Source: Amoebophrya sp. A120
Taxonomy: Eukaryota; Sar; Dinophyceae; Syndiniales; Amoebophryaceae
Assembly: GCA_905178155.1 (NCBI GenBank)
Contig: CAJINV010000034.1
Span: 62,001 to 126,000 of the forward strand
DNA: 64,000 nucleotides
Reading direction: 5' to 3'
The notes beneath the pieces are model-generated. The model saw nothing but the letters and a program-made list of their open reading frames with translations. It was not told where the DNA came from and did not search any database. Below, piece after piece: positions 42,501 through 53,288 of this stretch; position 1 is the first letter of the stretch; every line of letters begins with the position of its first letter. The position numbers and the translations under genes were made by a program.

Positions 42501-45500
42501 GTTTCATGCGTCATTTCCCATCCCCCCCGTGCAAGCTCTGCATTGCAACTTTTCATTTTCTCTGCAGCCATTGCCATGCAGAGTGAGTTTGTCTTGCTGA
42601 AGTTCCACTAATATAAGTGGGCAATTGTGACACTTTTTTCTTTGCATACAGCAACGGCGGAAAAGCTCAGTCTGCTCTACTGCGGCGAATAACGGAGGTT
42701 CATCTGCAACGGGAGCTCGCCATCTTTATCCTGTGTAGAATCTTCTGAATTATGTCAACCAAAATTTATTATAATACCCCGCAGTTTGTTGATATCGTGA
42801 TACGTTCTCACTTTGAACAACCAAAAGGTGGTAAGCATTTCTCTTCTATTTTCTGCATTACAAACTGACGCCAAGTTGTAATGTGAGGTTGACGTGGAAA
42901 AGACCGAAGATTCTACACAGCATATTCTCCGGCGAGAGTCCAGTGTGTCCAGCTGCACCAGTGTCAGTCGCGGCGGAATTGCAGCTGGACAGCAGCACCA
43001 AACGCAAACCACCACCGGGCAAGATCTACCGATGAATTCGCTTGCACCTAAGGAAAAGCAAGTAGACCCTCTACAACTAGTACACTCAGATTCGCCAGGA
43101 ATCTCTGTTGCTGTCATGCACGCGGAGGGTTCCGATCCGGGCGGATACGAGCCAGAACAGGTTCTACAACTTCCAGCCGACCCAAATTTTCACGGCGTCT
43201 TCGCTAGTACAACTGCTACGGGAGCTATGCAAGAAAAAAACTGTGTAAGTGTAGATCTGTGATGCAGAAAATGCAAAACAGTTACACTTGTCATGCTCGA
43301 CATGCATGATCGGCTCGCTTCCTATGTGTTTTCCGTTCGTATCTGCGCATAACAAGTTTGACCTGTCATGGCAGACAAACTTGTGATGCTGTTTTCCCAA
43401 AAGACTTACACTAACACAGTTTTTTTCTTGGATAGGAGCACCTGCTGCTGCTACTTTCAACCAAGTAGGTGGCCGCGATGGTGAAGCTGCGGAACAAGCA
43501 GATAGAGAACTGCTACTAGCCGAGCTGGAACATCTGCGAAAAGAGGTCAAGGAGACGAAGCACCGAAAGTACAATGCGGAGCAACAGCTTCGGGAACAGA
43601 AGATCCAAAAGTATGTATTGCAAAAATACCGTATGCGTATAAATGCACGTCTTGCATTAGAAATCTTTTTCTTGAGGCAAATCCGCATTACAAATTTCAT
43701 TTCTCATGCTGAGGAAATTTGTGATGCATTTATACGAGTGCGATGCGGTTGGATTTCATAAAAACGAGCAGCTGACCATCGAGCTGACAACGGCAAACGA
43801 ATCCTTGAAAGCGAAGATTGAGTCCCACTCGGTGATCACGAAGAGATTACGGGAGGAAAACTTCAAGTTGAAAACGAAGCTGGAAAATGTATCAAATGCA
43901 AATATGCCTGGGTCTGGATGTCATGCTGTTTTTGCATGACACAGAAGGGTTGTCACGGAAGCCCTAGCATCACAGATTTCGAGAAGTAGCTTCAGCATTG
44001 CCTATCTCGCATGACAAATCCCCCACTGTGGCGACAGGCTATGGTCATCTTCTACTGCCTATGCATGAGAGATTTCCGTGTGTTGTGAAATGCGCATCAC
44101 AAGTTCGCAGCTTTCCAGATCCAGACGCAGACACTTTTGCAAGGCATAAAATGGTGGCAAGGGTAATCCTAATTTGCTGGCACTGGTTGAGGGAGTGGGA
44201 GGAGGAACAGGTTCAGGTCAAGGTCAAGCTCATCAACATCTTGGTCCTCCGAATAATTCCACCAACGATCATTTTCTATTCCAGCGAGTTATGAACAAAT
44301 CTTTTTCGTCCGCTTCCCTCCCTTCCCCGGGGACGGGGAAACAAGGGACCACAGGCGCTGGAATTTTTACGTCTTTTGCGGGAGGGACCAATGGGAATGG
44401 TAGTAAAATTCCGAAACCGGCGGGTTCGTCTGCTACGGGCCCCATGAACTATCCTGTGCAAAAGTATCGTACTCGTAGTAATCGCAGTTATGCATTACAA
44501 ATTTCCTCCTCAAGTTAAATCCGCATTTCAAATTCTATTTATCATGCTGGGGAAATTTGTCATGCGATTTGTACTAGCGCGATGCTTTTGCATTTCATAG
44601 GAACAACGGGAGAACGTTTTCGGAGCAGATCCAGCATTTACAGCAACAGCAGCAAGAACTAGACGCCCTTCGCTGGAACCACGAGCACGATTATGATGGG
44701 ACTCTACTTGACAACCAGGGTGGCGTTGTTGTGGAGCGTCACTCATCTACTACTTCCAACGGTCATCAGAACAACACAACGGCTGCAAGTGCAGCATACT
44801 CTAAGACCAGCAGAGGCCACGGTCTTGTGACCAAGCGAATTTCTCCCAGGCACGTTTACCACGCAAAAAATGATGACGAAAAAACGTCTGGTGCTGTGGC
44901 AAAAACGCACAGAAACCACCAGCAGAACGACGCCGCCAGGAGCTCGACCCACTTGCAGCAACACGACAAACCCGGCTCTCTTCATCAAAACGATGAGACC
45001 GAAAGCGAAATGCAGAGGAACAGCATTACCCCCTGTCCGCGCCCGAGACTGACGCCACCGGAGCCCTCGTACTTGGAGGAGGAAATGCAAGTCGAGGGAG
45101 ACGCAAACGCGCATGAGCAAAACGAACGCAACTATGGAGAAGAAAACATAAACAACTTGATGACGCTTCGGTCCCCCGAGCAGGAGGGGGATGAATTTTC
45201 CGAGCACCAAATCGTCTCTCCACCGGCCGCACCACGTGGGGCTGCTACTGGTGTTGACAAACGGGGAGTGGTAGCCGCGGACATCTACGGTTACGGAGGG
45301 CAGCAGATGAAACATCAGAGTATGCCTGCTGTCCGGGCCCCGGAAGTGCAAAAGCGGGAGGTTCTTGCGGAAGCACAAAGCTACAAGCATGGGAGCAGCT
45401 GCCAGAGCAAAGGGCCTCCTATCATAAATCGAAGCGAAGCCGCTACCTATGACCAAGGCACCAGCAGGACCGAAAATTATGGTAATTTCAAGACGGTTCA

Positions 45501-47713
45501 GCACAACGGTATCAGCTTCCACGTGAACGTGAACAAATCGCCGTCGTACAGCGGAAGTGCAGCCGCTGGTGGTACGACAATGGGGGAGAAACAGAAAAAG
45601 AAAGACAGCGTCACTGTGAACCACACTTACCTCTACGAAAAGCAGAAGCAGCACCTGCAGAACCAGTCGGGAAGCTGCAATCATGCAAACTATCCCGTAC
45701 CTGCAGGTGGAGCCACCGCGACAACAACTCGTTCTTTGCTGTCCCCGACTACGACACAGGCACAACACCTGAAAAACCTCGGGGCCATGATGCAACTAGG
45801 GACCGCCCGGAACAACAACATCTCCGGAAGTCCAGGGGCGGTGGTACTTGCAACGCATTCCCCTGATGCCGGAGACACCGTCGCTTCTGCATCTGGTTTT
45901 AATACTAGTGTTGGCTACTACAATTCGCATCACAAACAAGCCCAGCTGTCCCCAACCATTGCTCTCCAGAAGCAGCTATGCACTGCAAAAGCATCGTACT
46001 AGTATGAATTGCATTACAAATTAGGTCAGCATGAGAGATGGAATTTGTCATGCTGTTTAACCTTGGGATGGAGATTTGTAATGCATGACTACGATTACTA
46101 TGAGTCCGATGCTTTTGCGCAGGATAGCAGCAACTGGTCTACTCACCGAGCCGGCAGAAGTATCACGACAAAAAAGTGGTGCAGTTACACACTGTGTTAC
46201 AGGCCTAGTTTGACAGACAACCTATGTCATGCCGGAAATACTTTTGAGCCTCGTTTTATACGTGTTTTTCCTTATGATCTTTGCATTGCAAGTTTTCTCT
46301 CTCATGCGGAGAAAATTTGTGTTGCTGAATTGACAGCAAGTGTGTAACTGTAACACTTTTTGCGTGTGATAAAAAGCTCTTACAGCACAACCAGGAGGTG
46401 CGGATGGCATTTGCGAGAAACAACCTCATATCAAATGTAAAAATGCTTGGGTCTGGAAGAATGCAACTTGTCATTCTAAATCTGGAATCCAAAAAAATCT
46501 GTATTGCATGAGCAGCAAAGGGAGTGTAATCGTTCCTACGCGGCGAGGGCATTTGTCATGCGGAATAGGCATCAAGAAGCCTTCAAAAAATCTGTGATGC
46601 TAGGGCATGCATCACAGACATCAGGGCTCAGGCACGACGTGCATGACAAATCCCAGAATCATCCAGACCCAGACATTTTTGCATTTGATACCTCAGTCCG
46701 CGGGTCGAGCGGGAGGGAAATTCAAATCACGCACGACAGCAGCAACAGAAGCAGGCAGTAGAAAATTATGACACGACCGGAAAAAATCGTAAGGAGGATG
46801 AACAGGGGACTGCTGCAGAACAAGGTAGAGAGGAGCGAGGCCCTGCAGAAACAACATCGCAAGTTCACTTCGTAGAGCGACAGTCTTCTGGCTCCGCAAC
46901 CACGAGAGTTCTTTCTCCTAGCACTACAAACTCGAATCAGCTGCAGAAGTCCCACTTCGCTGTCAGTACCGGTTCACCATACGTGCTGCAGCCGCATCAG
47001 CAACAGCAATTGCACTTACAGCACCACAACCTACTGCAAAATCCGTCCCCGACAATGATGGTGACGGCGACGCCGTTATCCTCTGCAAAAGTATCGTACT
47101 CGTATTGCAATCATGCATTACAAATCTTTTTGTTGAGGTAGATCTGCATATACAAATTTCAATTCTCATGCTGAGGAAATTTGTGATGCATTTATACGAG
47201 TACGATAGTTTTGCACTGCATAGCCGTCGTTGATCATGCCACAGGTCAATACAGCCGCCGGCTTCAGTCCGCACTTGCTTCACCAACAAGTGGCAACAGG
47301 ACCACCTGGAGGTAAGCAGCAAGCGTCTGCGAGCGGTTATGCATTGCAAATATGCCTGGGTCTGGAACAAGGATCCAAACTTGTCATGCTGTCTTTGGAT
47401 TCTAAAAAAATCTGTATTGCATGACCAGCAAGAGGCGCCCAGATTGTGCTACGCGGAGAGGGCATTTGTCATGCAGATTAGGCATCACGAAGCCTTCAAA
47501 AAATCTGTGCTGCTAAGTCATGCACTACAGGCATAATGGGTCATGCAGAATATGCATGAAAAACCTGGCAATCTTCGAGACCCAGACACCTTTGCATTTG
47601 ATAGCGGAACCAGCAACACAAACTCAAATGCCACTGGTTCTTCAGCTGCGCCGGGTTTGAAGACGACCATGTCGCCGTTTTTGTTCTTTCAGCAGGCCAT
47701 TGGGAGGAGTTGA
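39558..47713 (+). CDS. Gene F: coiled-coil protein with 16 introners in its CDS, 1606 aa
   Basis: Seventeen exons (39558-40390, 40559-40596, 40745-41341, 41609-41702, 41856-42046, 42345-42402, 42654-42726, 42930-43225, 43440-43611, 43766-43889, 44154-44449, 44605-45976, 46132-46160, 46377-46428, 46696-47076, 47228-47337, 47609-47713) give 4821 nt. The first third holds a possibly folded region (IDLHTTLYLPIEKILHNV ... FQIVERYDMALYSLYANC). Charged coiled coils follow (encoded around 41870-42040, 43490-43610 and 43766-43889), then a Gln/His/Asn-rich disordered half. It may be a structural or scaffold protein of cytoskeleton or centriole, but I do not recognise the family. Frame continuity over 16 junctions is the main support. 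Confidence 0.78.
40391..40553. mobile_element. Introner, family 1, gene F
   Basis: 163 bp; perfect TSD tgcaa. Confidence 0.92.
40597..40739. mobile_element. Introner, family 1, gene F
   Basis: 143 bp; perfect TSD gcgaa; follows a 38-nt exon. Confidence 0.92.
41342..41603. mobile_element. Introner, family 2, gene F
   Basis: 262 bp; perfect TSD tcctt. Confidence 0.92.
41703..41850. mobile_element. Introner, family 1, gene F
   Basis: 148 bp; TSD ttgat/ttgaa. Confidence 0.9.
42047..42339. mobile_element. Composite family 1 introner (two units), gene F
   Basis: 293 bp. Two family 1 right ends, each followed by CCGTTG (at about 42218 and 42340), are arranged in tandem. The second unit lacks its left arm. 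Removing the whole block with five flanking bases restores the frame. Confidence 0.78.
42403..42648. mobile_element. Introner, family 4 (diverged), gene F
   Basis: 246 bp; perfect TSD cagca. Confidence 0.88.
42727..42924. mobile_element. Introner, family 5, gene F
   Basis: 198 bp; arms CCTGTGTAGAATCTTC and its complement; flanks atctt/ttctc are weak. The only copy of this family in the window. Confidence 0.82.
43226..43434. mobile_element. Introner, family 4, gene F
   Basis: 209 bp; perfect TSD ggagc. Confidence 0.92.
43612..43760. mobile_element. Introner, family 1, gene F
   Basis: 149 bp; TSD aaaag/aaaac. Confidence 0.88.
43890..44148. mobile_element. Introner, family 2, gene F
   Basis: 259 bp; perfect TSD aaatg. 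Confidence 0.92.
44450..44599. mobile_element. Introner, family 1, gene F
   Basis: 150 bp; TSD tgaac/ggaac. Confidence 0.9.
45977..46126. mobile_element. Introner, family 1, gene F
   Basis: 150 bp; perfect TSD gcagc. Confidence 0.92.
46161..46371. mobile_element. Introner, family 4, gene F
   Basis: 211 bp; TSD agaag/aaaag; the preceding exon is 29 nt. Confidence 0.87.
46429..46690. mobile_element. Introner, family 2, gene F
   Basis: 262 bp; perfect TSD cctca. Confidence 0.92.
47077..47222. mobile_element. Introner, family 1, gene F
   Basis: 146 bp; perfect TSD gccgt. Confidence 0.92.
47338..47603. mobile_element. Introner, family 2, gene F
   Basis: 266 bp; TSD gcggt/gcgga. Confidence 0.9.
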
Positions 47714-47728
47714 GAAGGAAAGCACTTT

Positions 47729-47980
47729 TATCAAATGCAAAAATGTCTGGGTCTGGAAGAATGCAAGTTTGTCATGCTTGTCTGGCATGACTCGAGAATC
47801 TGCGTTGCATAGGCACGAAAGAGCCCTCTTAACTGTCATGCGAAAAGGCAGTTTGCCATGCGGAATACGTAAGACACGGCAGTCACAAAAGTTGTCATGC
47901 ATGGCTGCGTATTGCGGCGCGTCTGTCATTCGCTTTTAGCATATACAAGTTTTCAGACCCAGACACTTTTGGATTTCATA
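47729..47980. mobile_element. Introner, family 2, in the 3' UTR of gene F
   Basis: 252 bp, 15 nt after the gene F stop; flanks CACTT on both sides with one extra T on the left. The only introner I find outside coding sequence. Confidence 0.85.
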
Positions 47981-48574
47981 CACTTTCGAAATAAATGATG
48001 AAAATGCAGATCGGAGACTGCTTCTGGTGCGGTACGGATTTTGATGAAAAAAGAAAAAGGCTATACCTATAGCGCTTGCACGACGCTGCAATTGATTTCG
48101 CGACGAGGACTATACTGAAGCTGAACTGTCGATTGTGCGGCGGGCTGGTTCTTGGAAGTTTGAGTTTTACAAAACTTACCATTTTTGAATTCGAACGATT
48201 ACTATGGACGTTCGCCACGACTCAGGAAGCTCAGAGCTCTGCCTGCTGTTCTGTTGCTTCGCCATCACGAATGCACATGACAGCTGACGAGTTTGAAAAG
48301 GGTGTACAGGGGTTCAGGAAAACATCGTTTCTGGGCAGTCTACATACAAGCAAGAGAGAACAAACCAAAACATCGACCGTGCTGTCTGATACAAACATGA
48401 CGACAGAGCGTCCCTGTGATTCCCATCCGACATCAGTATGCTGGGAACTCGTATAATTGTGTGTGCTGATGAACGTAAGGAAGCAGTGGCTGCAGACACT
48501 TTATCTTTGTTTAACTTTACAAACTGACCATCCCACCAAGAACACTGGCTGGAGGTGACAAGAACGACACCAAG
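47981..48574. other. Spacer before gene G
   Basis: Open frames exist on both strands (plus 48076-48456, minus 48314-48655) without an ATG in good context or a recognisable motif. It likely holds the gene F 3' end and the gene G leader. Confidence 0.4.
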
Positions 48575-51287
48575 ATGCAACCCTCCTCCTTCCCGCTTCT
48601 TTTCGTCTGTGGTGGCGGCGTCATCCTGTATTGGCAGCGCTCCGTCACTACGCATTGCAAACCTTCGTGCGTGGTATAAATCGCATGGAAAATAATTTAC
48701 TCAGCATGAAAAACGAGACTTGTGATGCTGATTTACCTTAAGAATGGGATTCGTATTTATAATTAGATGAACGTGCCTACGATTACTACGTACGAGCACA
48801 ACACTTTTGCAATGCATAGCCACCGCAATTCTCATGGTCAAGGGCCTGGCGCAGGAGTTCCAGCTGACAAAACAAGACCAGTCGGAAATCCTCTCCGCTT
48901 TTTTCATCGGCTATCTAATCTCCGGCGCGATCGTTGCAGTCGTTTTGACCCGGATTCTTCAGCGTTTCAAGCCAGAGCACGTCTGTTGCGCTAGCATTTT
49001 GCTCTCTTCGGTTTGCACCTTGGGGCTGGCTGCAGATCATAACTCAGTGGGGGTCTATTTGGAGTATCTCTTACAGCTGTCGGGAGTTGGGTTGGATTAC
49101 GGAAGAAGAGACGGCACCGACACCAGTGCCACCGGATCGATCACACTTCAGGACGAGGACCATAGTACAATGCATTCTCGTCCGATATTAAATGCGCACG
49201 AGCTGCTACCACCCCCGTCGTCGCGAACTACGCCTTTGAATGACTTGAACGGCGACAAAACTACCGAAAATCTTCATAGCCATCACATCAAAACACAGCT
49301 CTACTTTCTCCGCTTCCTCTCCGGCTTGTGCCAAGCGTTTTTTCTCCCTGCCTGCTTTGCCTTCTACCAAGAACAGCTACACCACTGCGCGAAGCGGAAA
49401 ACGGAGGGCGTGGGGCGGTTATCGGCTTGCGCAAACATCGCGGTGGCGAGCGTGTATTTCTTCGGCGCAGAAATGAAGGACGAAGAGTGGCGGAAAACGG
49501 TCGTGATGTCGGGGCTGGTGCTGCCGCTGCCGTGGTTTTTCACTTTTCTTCTTCTGCCGAGAATTTTGAGTGCGAAACTGGTGGGCGATCTTGTCGGAAA
49601 TGTGCTTCCGAGTATGGTGAAATTCGCAGCGCAGTCGGAGCTGCGTGGGATCAATCCGGCCCCGCAAGAGCTGGAAGTCGAACTGGAAGCGCTGAAAACG
49701 TTGAGGCAAGACGAGTCGGCGCCCGGAACACCGTCGGAGGATCAAGACGGTGACGAGTCAACATCGGCCGACGGAGCAGGAAAGCACACAGAGGATGGCT
49801 GTGCTAGAAGTTCGCCGGTGCTGGGGCAGCAAGATCATCTCGACGCTTTGCCATCTTGCTCTTCGTCGAGCAGTGAGGAAGACATTCTTTCAGACCAGCG
49901 AGGGACTGCGGGCGTCATCCGCGAGAAGATGTTCATCAACATCGATGGAACCGAGCCGAGTCCGCTGGGCACTAAAATCAAACTCGGTATCAGCAAGAAA
50001 AGTAGGGCGAGGGCGGGCAGCCAAGGCGATAAACCTGCTCGGAAGGCGGGGAACCACGCTGCAGCGGGGATTGATCAAGCACGACAACTCAAGAATGAGA
50101 GATGCCTTGAAGAGCAGCGTCGTGAAAAGGGCCGCCACCTTATTTCAACCACTCACAGCATGACCTCTCTCCGAATACTCGCCACCTTTCTGCAAACGAA
50201 ACCCTACATCGCCGTCGTGATCGGCCACTTCTTATGCAATGCAAAAGCATCCTACTAGTATACTTAAATTGCATTACAAAAAAGGAATCAGCATGAGAAA
50301 TGCAATATGTAATGCTGTTTTACGTTTGGAAGAAGATTTGTCATGCAGATTTGCAACTAGTTTTAGTACGAGTGCGATACTTTTGCCCCGGATACTTCTG
50401 TCACACGACCGCGGCATTCATGCTCATGAGCTGGCTGCCGACCTTCTTCGGCAAGGAGAACGCCTTTTTCAGCGGGTTTCCCTACCTCCTAGCCGGTTTC
50501 GGTTCGCCTATCTGGCCGGAATATTGCAGAAGACAGCTGGAGAAGGGGAGGAACCTGTGGGCTGTCCGCAGAGAATTAGGCGCGATAGGATTACTCTTGC
50601 CGGGAATAGCGCTGCTGTTGGTGCTAGGGATCGTCGTTTTTTTGGAGAGTGATAAACTGCAAGACGGCGAGGAAATGATAAAGCCAGGAGAAGCTACAAA
50701 ATTGAACAAAAGCGCCAGTAGTCAGCTCATCCTCTTGTCCAAAGCGGTTCTCTTTTCCGCCGTTTTGTTCTATCAACTACAAAGATGTCAGTCTGGGTCT
50801 CGAAGAGTCCAAGCAAGGTTTGCCCTGCTCTGCTAGCATGACTCCAAAGGCTGTCATGTGCATTACCCAAAAGCCCCACTTTATTTCTGTCATGCAGAAA
50901 CGCGACTTGTCATGCAGAATACACAACGCCGTGGCCGTAGGTACTCAGAAACTTGTCATGCTGAGCTGCAAGTTGAGGCGTCATCATAATTGTCCAACAC
51001 GCATCACAAGGTTCCAGACCCAGACATATTTATTTGCAATGCATATGCTCTTCGGCGCGGCGACTTCCAGTTCGATTTCCATGGGTCCGCTGGACCTGGC
51101 GGCGAGGAAAGAGCACAGTGGAACGCTCTACGCTTTCTCCAACACGTTTGCCGCGTTGCCCGGCATTCTAGCGGTCCGCATTGCCGCCGACATGGGCACC
51201 GGAGTGTTGGTTTGCGGCTGTCTGAAGGTGTTCGCGACGGGCGTATACTGGAAATGGGGGTCGGCAACGAAGATCGAGGCTGGGTAG
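48575..51287 (+). CDS. Gene G: SLC17-like MFS transporter, 696 aa
   Basis: Exons 48575-48648, 48824-50232, 50400-50770 and 51051-51287 (2091 nt). It is a multi-span membrane transporter. TM1 is FPLLFVCGGGVILYW and is followed by LTKQDQSEILSAFFIGYLIS, the loop and TM2 typical of SLC17 anion transporters. RFLSGLCQAFFLPACFAFYQ matches their TM4 region, FMLMSWLPTFF their TM7, and LAARKEHSGTLYAFSNTFA the TM10-11 part. A long hydrophilic cytosolic loop (about residues 290-455) separates the two halves and is larger than usual. The known family moves organic anions or phosphate with sodium or protons; the substrate cannot be read from sequence. ATG 48575 opens directly into TM1. Confidence 0.83.
48649..48818. 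mobile_element. Introner, family 1, gene G
   Basis: 170 bp, diverged left arm; TSD gtcac/gccac. Confidence 0.86.
50233..50394. mobile_element. Introner, family 1, gene G
   Basis: 162 bp; perfect TSD cttct. Confidence 0.92.
50771..51045. mobile_element. Introner, family 2, gene G
   Basis: 275 bp; TSD tgttc/tgctc. Confidence 0.9.
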
Positions 51288-51769
51288 GGAATGGAGGAGG
51301 AGGAGCTTTTTCATTTTATTTTTATAGAGCTATAGCTGCCTAGGGTCAAGAACATCACTCGTCTTCCTGCTCGGAGCCCTTGTATATTAGGTTGAACCCT
51401 CTCCATGTTTTTGCCACCTTCGCTTTTTGTTTTTGTGAGTAGTACACTCGAAAAAAATTTTGATTACTTGCGTGCAACAAGGGCTAGCTGGAAGCTGGTT
51501 GGTTCTGATGTCGTTTTTGTTTCACAGCTAACATGTCGCCGCGTGATCCGTTTCCATTGATATTGTGTTGTCGGCACACAATTTGCCATCGTCCAAACGA
51601 CACGCAGTGCCGAGGGTGCGCATCAAAGAATGAAACTGCAGCGCGCCAGTTGGGTAGAGTTCTTGTCCTTGATCCGCAGCCGCAGCGCGCACTGGCCTGC
51701 ATGCGCAGCGTGTTCACCTTCAATCTGACGAGATTCGGGCCCGCGGTCTTTGTGCCCTGTGCTCCTTGA
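51288..51769. other. 3' flank of gene G
   Basis: Untranslated or intergenic. A 78-codon frame from an ATG at 51533 follows a TTTCACAG and has CRGCASKN, but nothing supports it as a gene. Confidence 0.35.
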
Positions 51770-53170
51770 TGCCTGTCTATGAAGGGAGATCTGCAGGCAG
51801 GAGCGCCCGGGCCCGCAGCTGCCGGGGCGGCTCCGCCGGGCGCGTTTTCCGTGTTCCTCTGCTACTAGCCCTGCCGCCAAGCAACAGGGGCGGGCGGGCG
51901 CGTGCCCTAGGGCCGCGCACACACTGCCCGGCCGGGCGGCGACGGGCGGGGCCCGCGCACTACGGGGCGACAGAACACAGACTGCCTGACTTGCAAGTTT
52001 GGCAACCAAATGCGCGGCGACATTGGCGGCAAAAAGTGCCGGGCTGCCGGCGCTTACTTTTAGAAGCACGGCCGTCGTGGGTCGATCTACATGGGGCGGC
52101 AGCGATGGCGTGGGGCCGCTGCCAAAGGCTTGACTGAAGTGCAAGTGGCTGGGCTCCTGAGGCTGCTATATGCACCGGGGCGATTCGAGGGCGGGCCCGG
52201 CCATAGGCGGAAGCCGGTGGGGGAACCACGGCGGCAGGAATGAAGTTGGCGGGGAAGGCCAGTTCTTCCTTGGGGCCGCCCGACGGGCCCGGCCGTCCGT
52301 GGCGCACCGTCCGCACTGGTCTGCGTCGGCCTGTTCGCCAGGCCGGCGCAGTCGTCCGGCATCGACGGCGCGAAGAGGCCAGGCCATGACTATGCGTCTG
52401 GCCAGACGGCAGGCATGGAGGTCTCCGGGTACGAAATTCGGACTCCGGACAGGCCGCGCCTCCGCGTACGGCGTTGATAGATTTATTTTTTTCCTGGAAT
52501 TGCTCCGGGCGCCGCGTAAGGTCTTACCAACCGCGCCCATGCACTTCGTTCACCGACCGCGGTCCAGGTGTCGCTCGTATGTGCGTGGGGCAGTGGGCCC
52601 GCGGGTCGCTCTCCAGGGGCACAAACATGCCCGACAGCACGAGCAAGGCCGCGACACACTTTCCCGGCAAACAGTCCAGCCGGCGAGGCAGACCCGGGCG
52701 GCCGGCATCCGGGTAGCTGCCTTCCCGCGGACCCGCCCGGGGCGCCGCGCTCGGCCTTGGGGCCAGCGGCGCGGGCGGGGGGGGGGGTGCAGTCAGAGGC
52801 GGGCTCTTCCCGTTGTCAAAAGCAGGGGTCGGGCTATCGCAGCACTGGCCTGGCCGCTGGCTCTGGTCCGTGGTATGTGGTATGTGGGGCGGCGAAGACC
52901 GCGAGCTGGGCGGGGAAGCTACCACCTTTGCGCGCGGGCCATTGTTGAAGAAGTTCGCCCGGTCGGGCGTACCAGGCGCGAGCGCCCGTGGGCGCTGCCG
53001 TCGCCGTGTTTTTTTGTTGCCCCCCCCTGCGTGTTTTATCTATTTGCATGTTTGGGAGAGGGAGCAGCCAGACCTATTGGCCTCCAGTCTGCCGCAGCGA
53101 GCCATTGCATGCATGCGCCAACTACGGTCGGGCTGCACTTGCGGCCCTTTGCTTAAAGGGTGTTCATTGG
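51770..53170. other. GC-rich island
   Basis: About 1.4 kb of very GC-rich sequence (CCGGGC, GGGCGGG, CGCCCG runs, one run of ten G near 52780) with sharp edges to AT-richer DNA. Long frames on both strands are expected at this composition. No protein is recognised and no terminal repeats were found. Confidence 0.5.
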
Positions 53171-53288
53171 GTTGTGTAGATGACTGATGTGTTCTCGCGC
53201 CGGATCTTCGGACATGGATGGAAGAAGGAACAGATGGAGTATGTCTGCGCCCTGCCTGCGTTCGTTCGCACTGGATTCGTCGCAGTGA

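Noticed and set aside
44743-45795. 350-codon minus-strand frame
   Set aside because: It is the shadow of a 1372-nt exon of gene F whose frame connects with exons on both sides.
51770-53170. Ribosomal RNA gene
   Set aside because: High GC prompted the check, but I could find none of the conserved rRNA core words.
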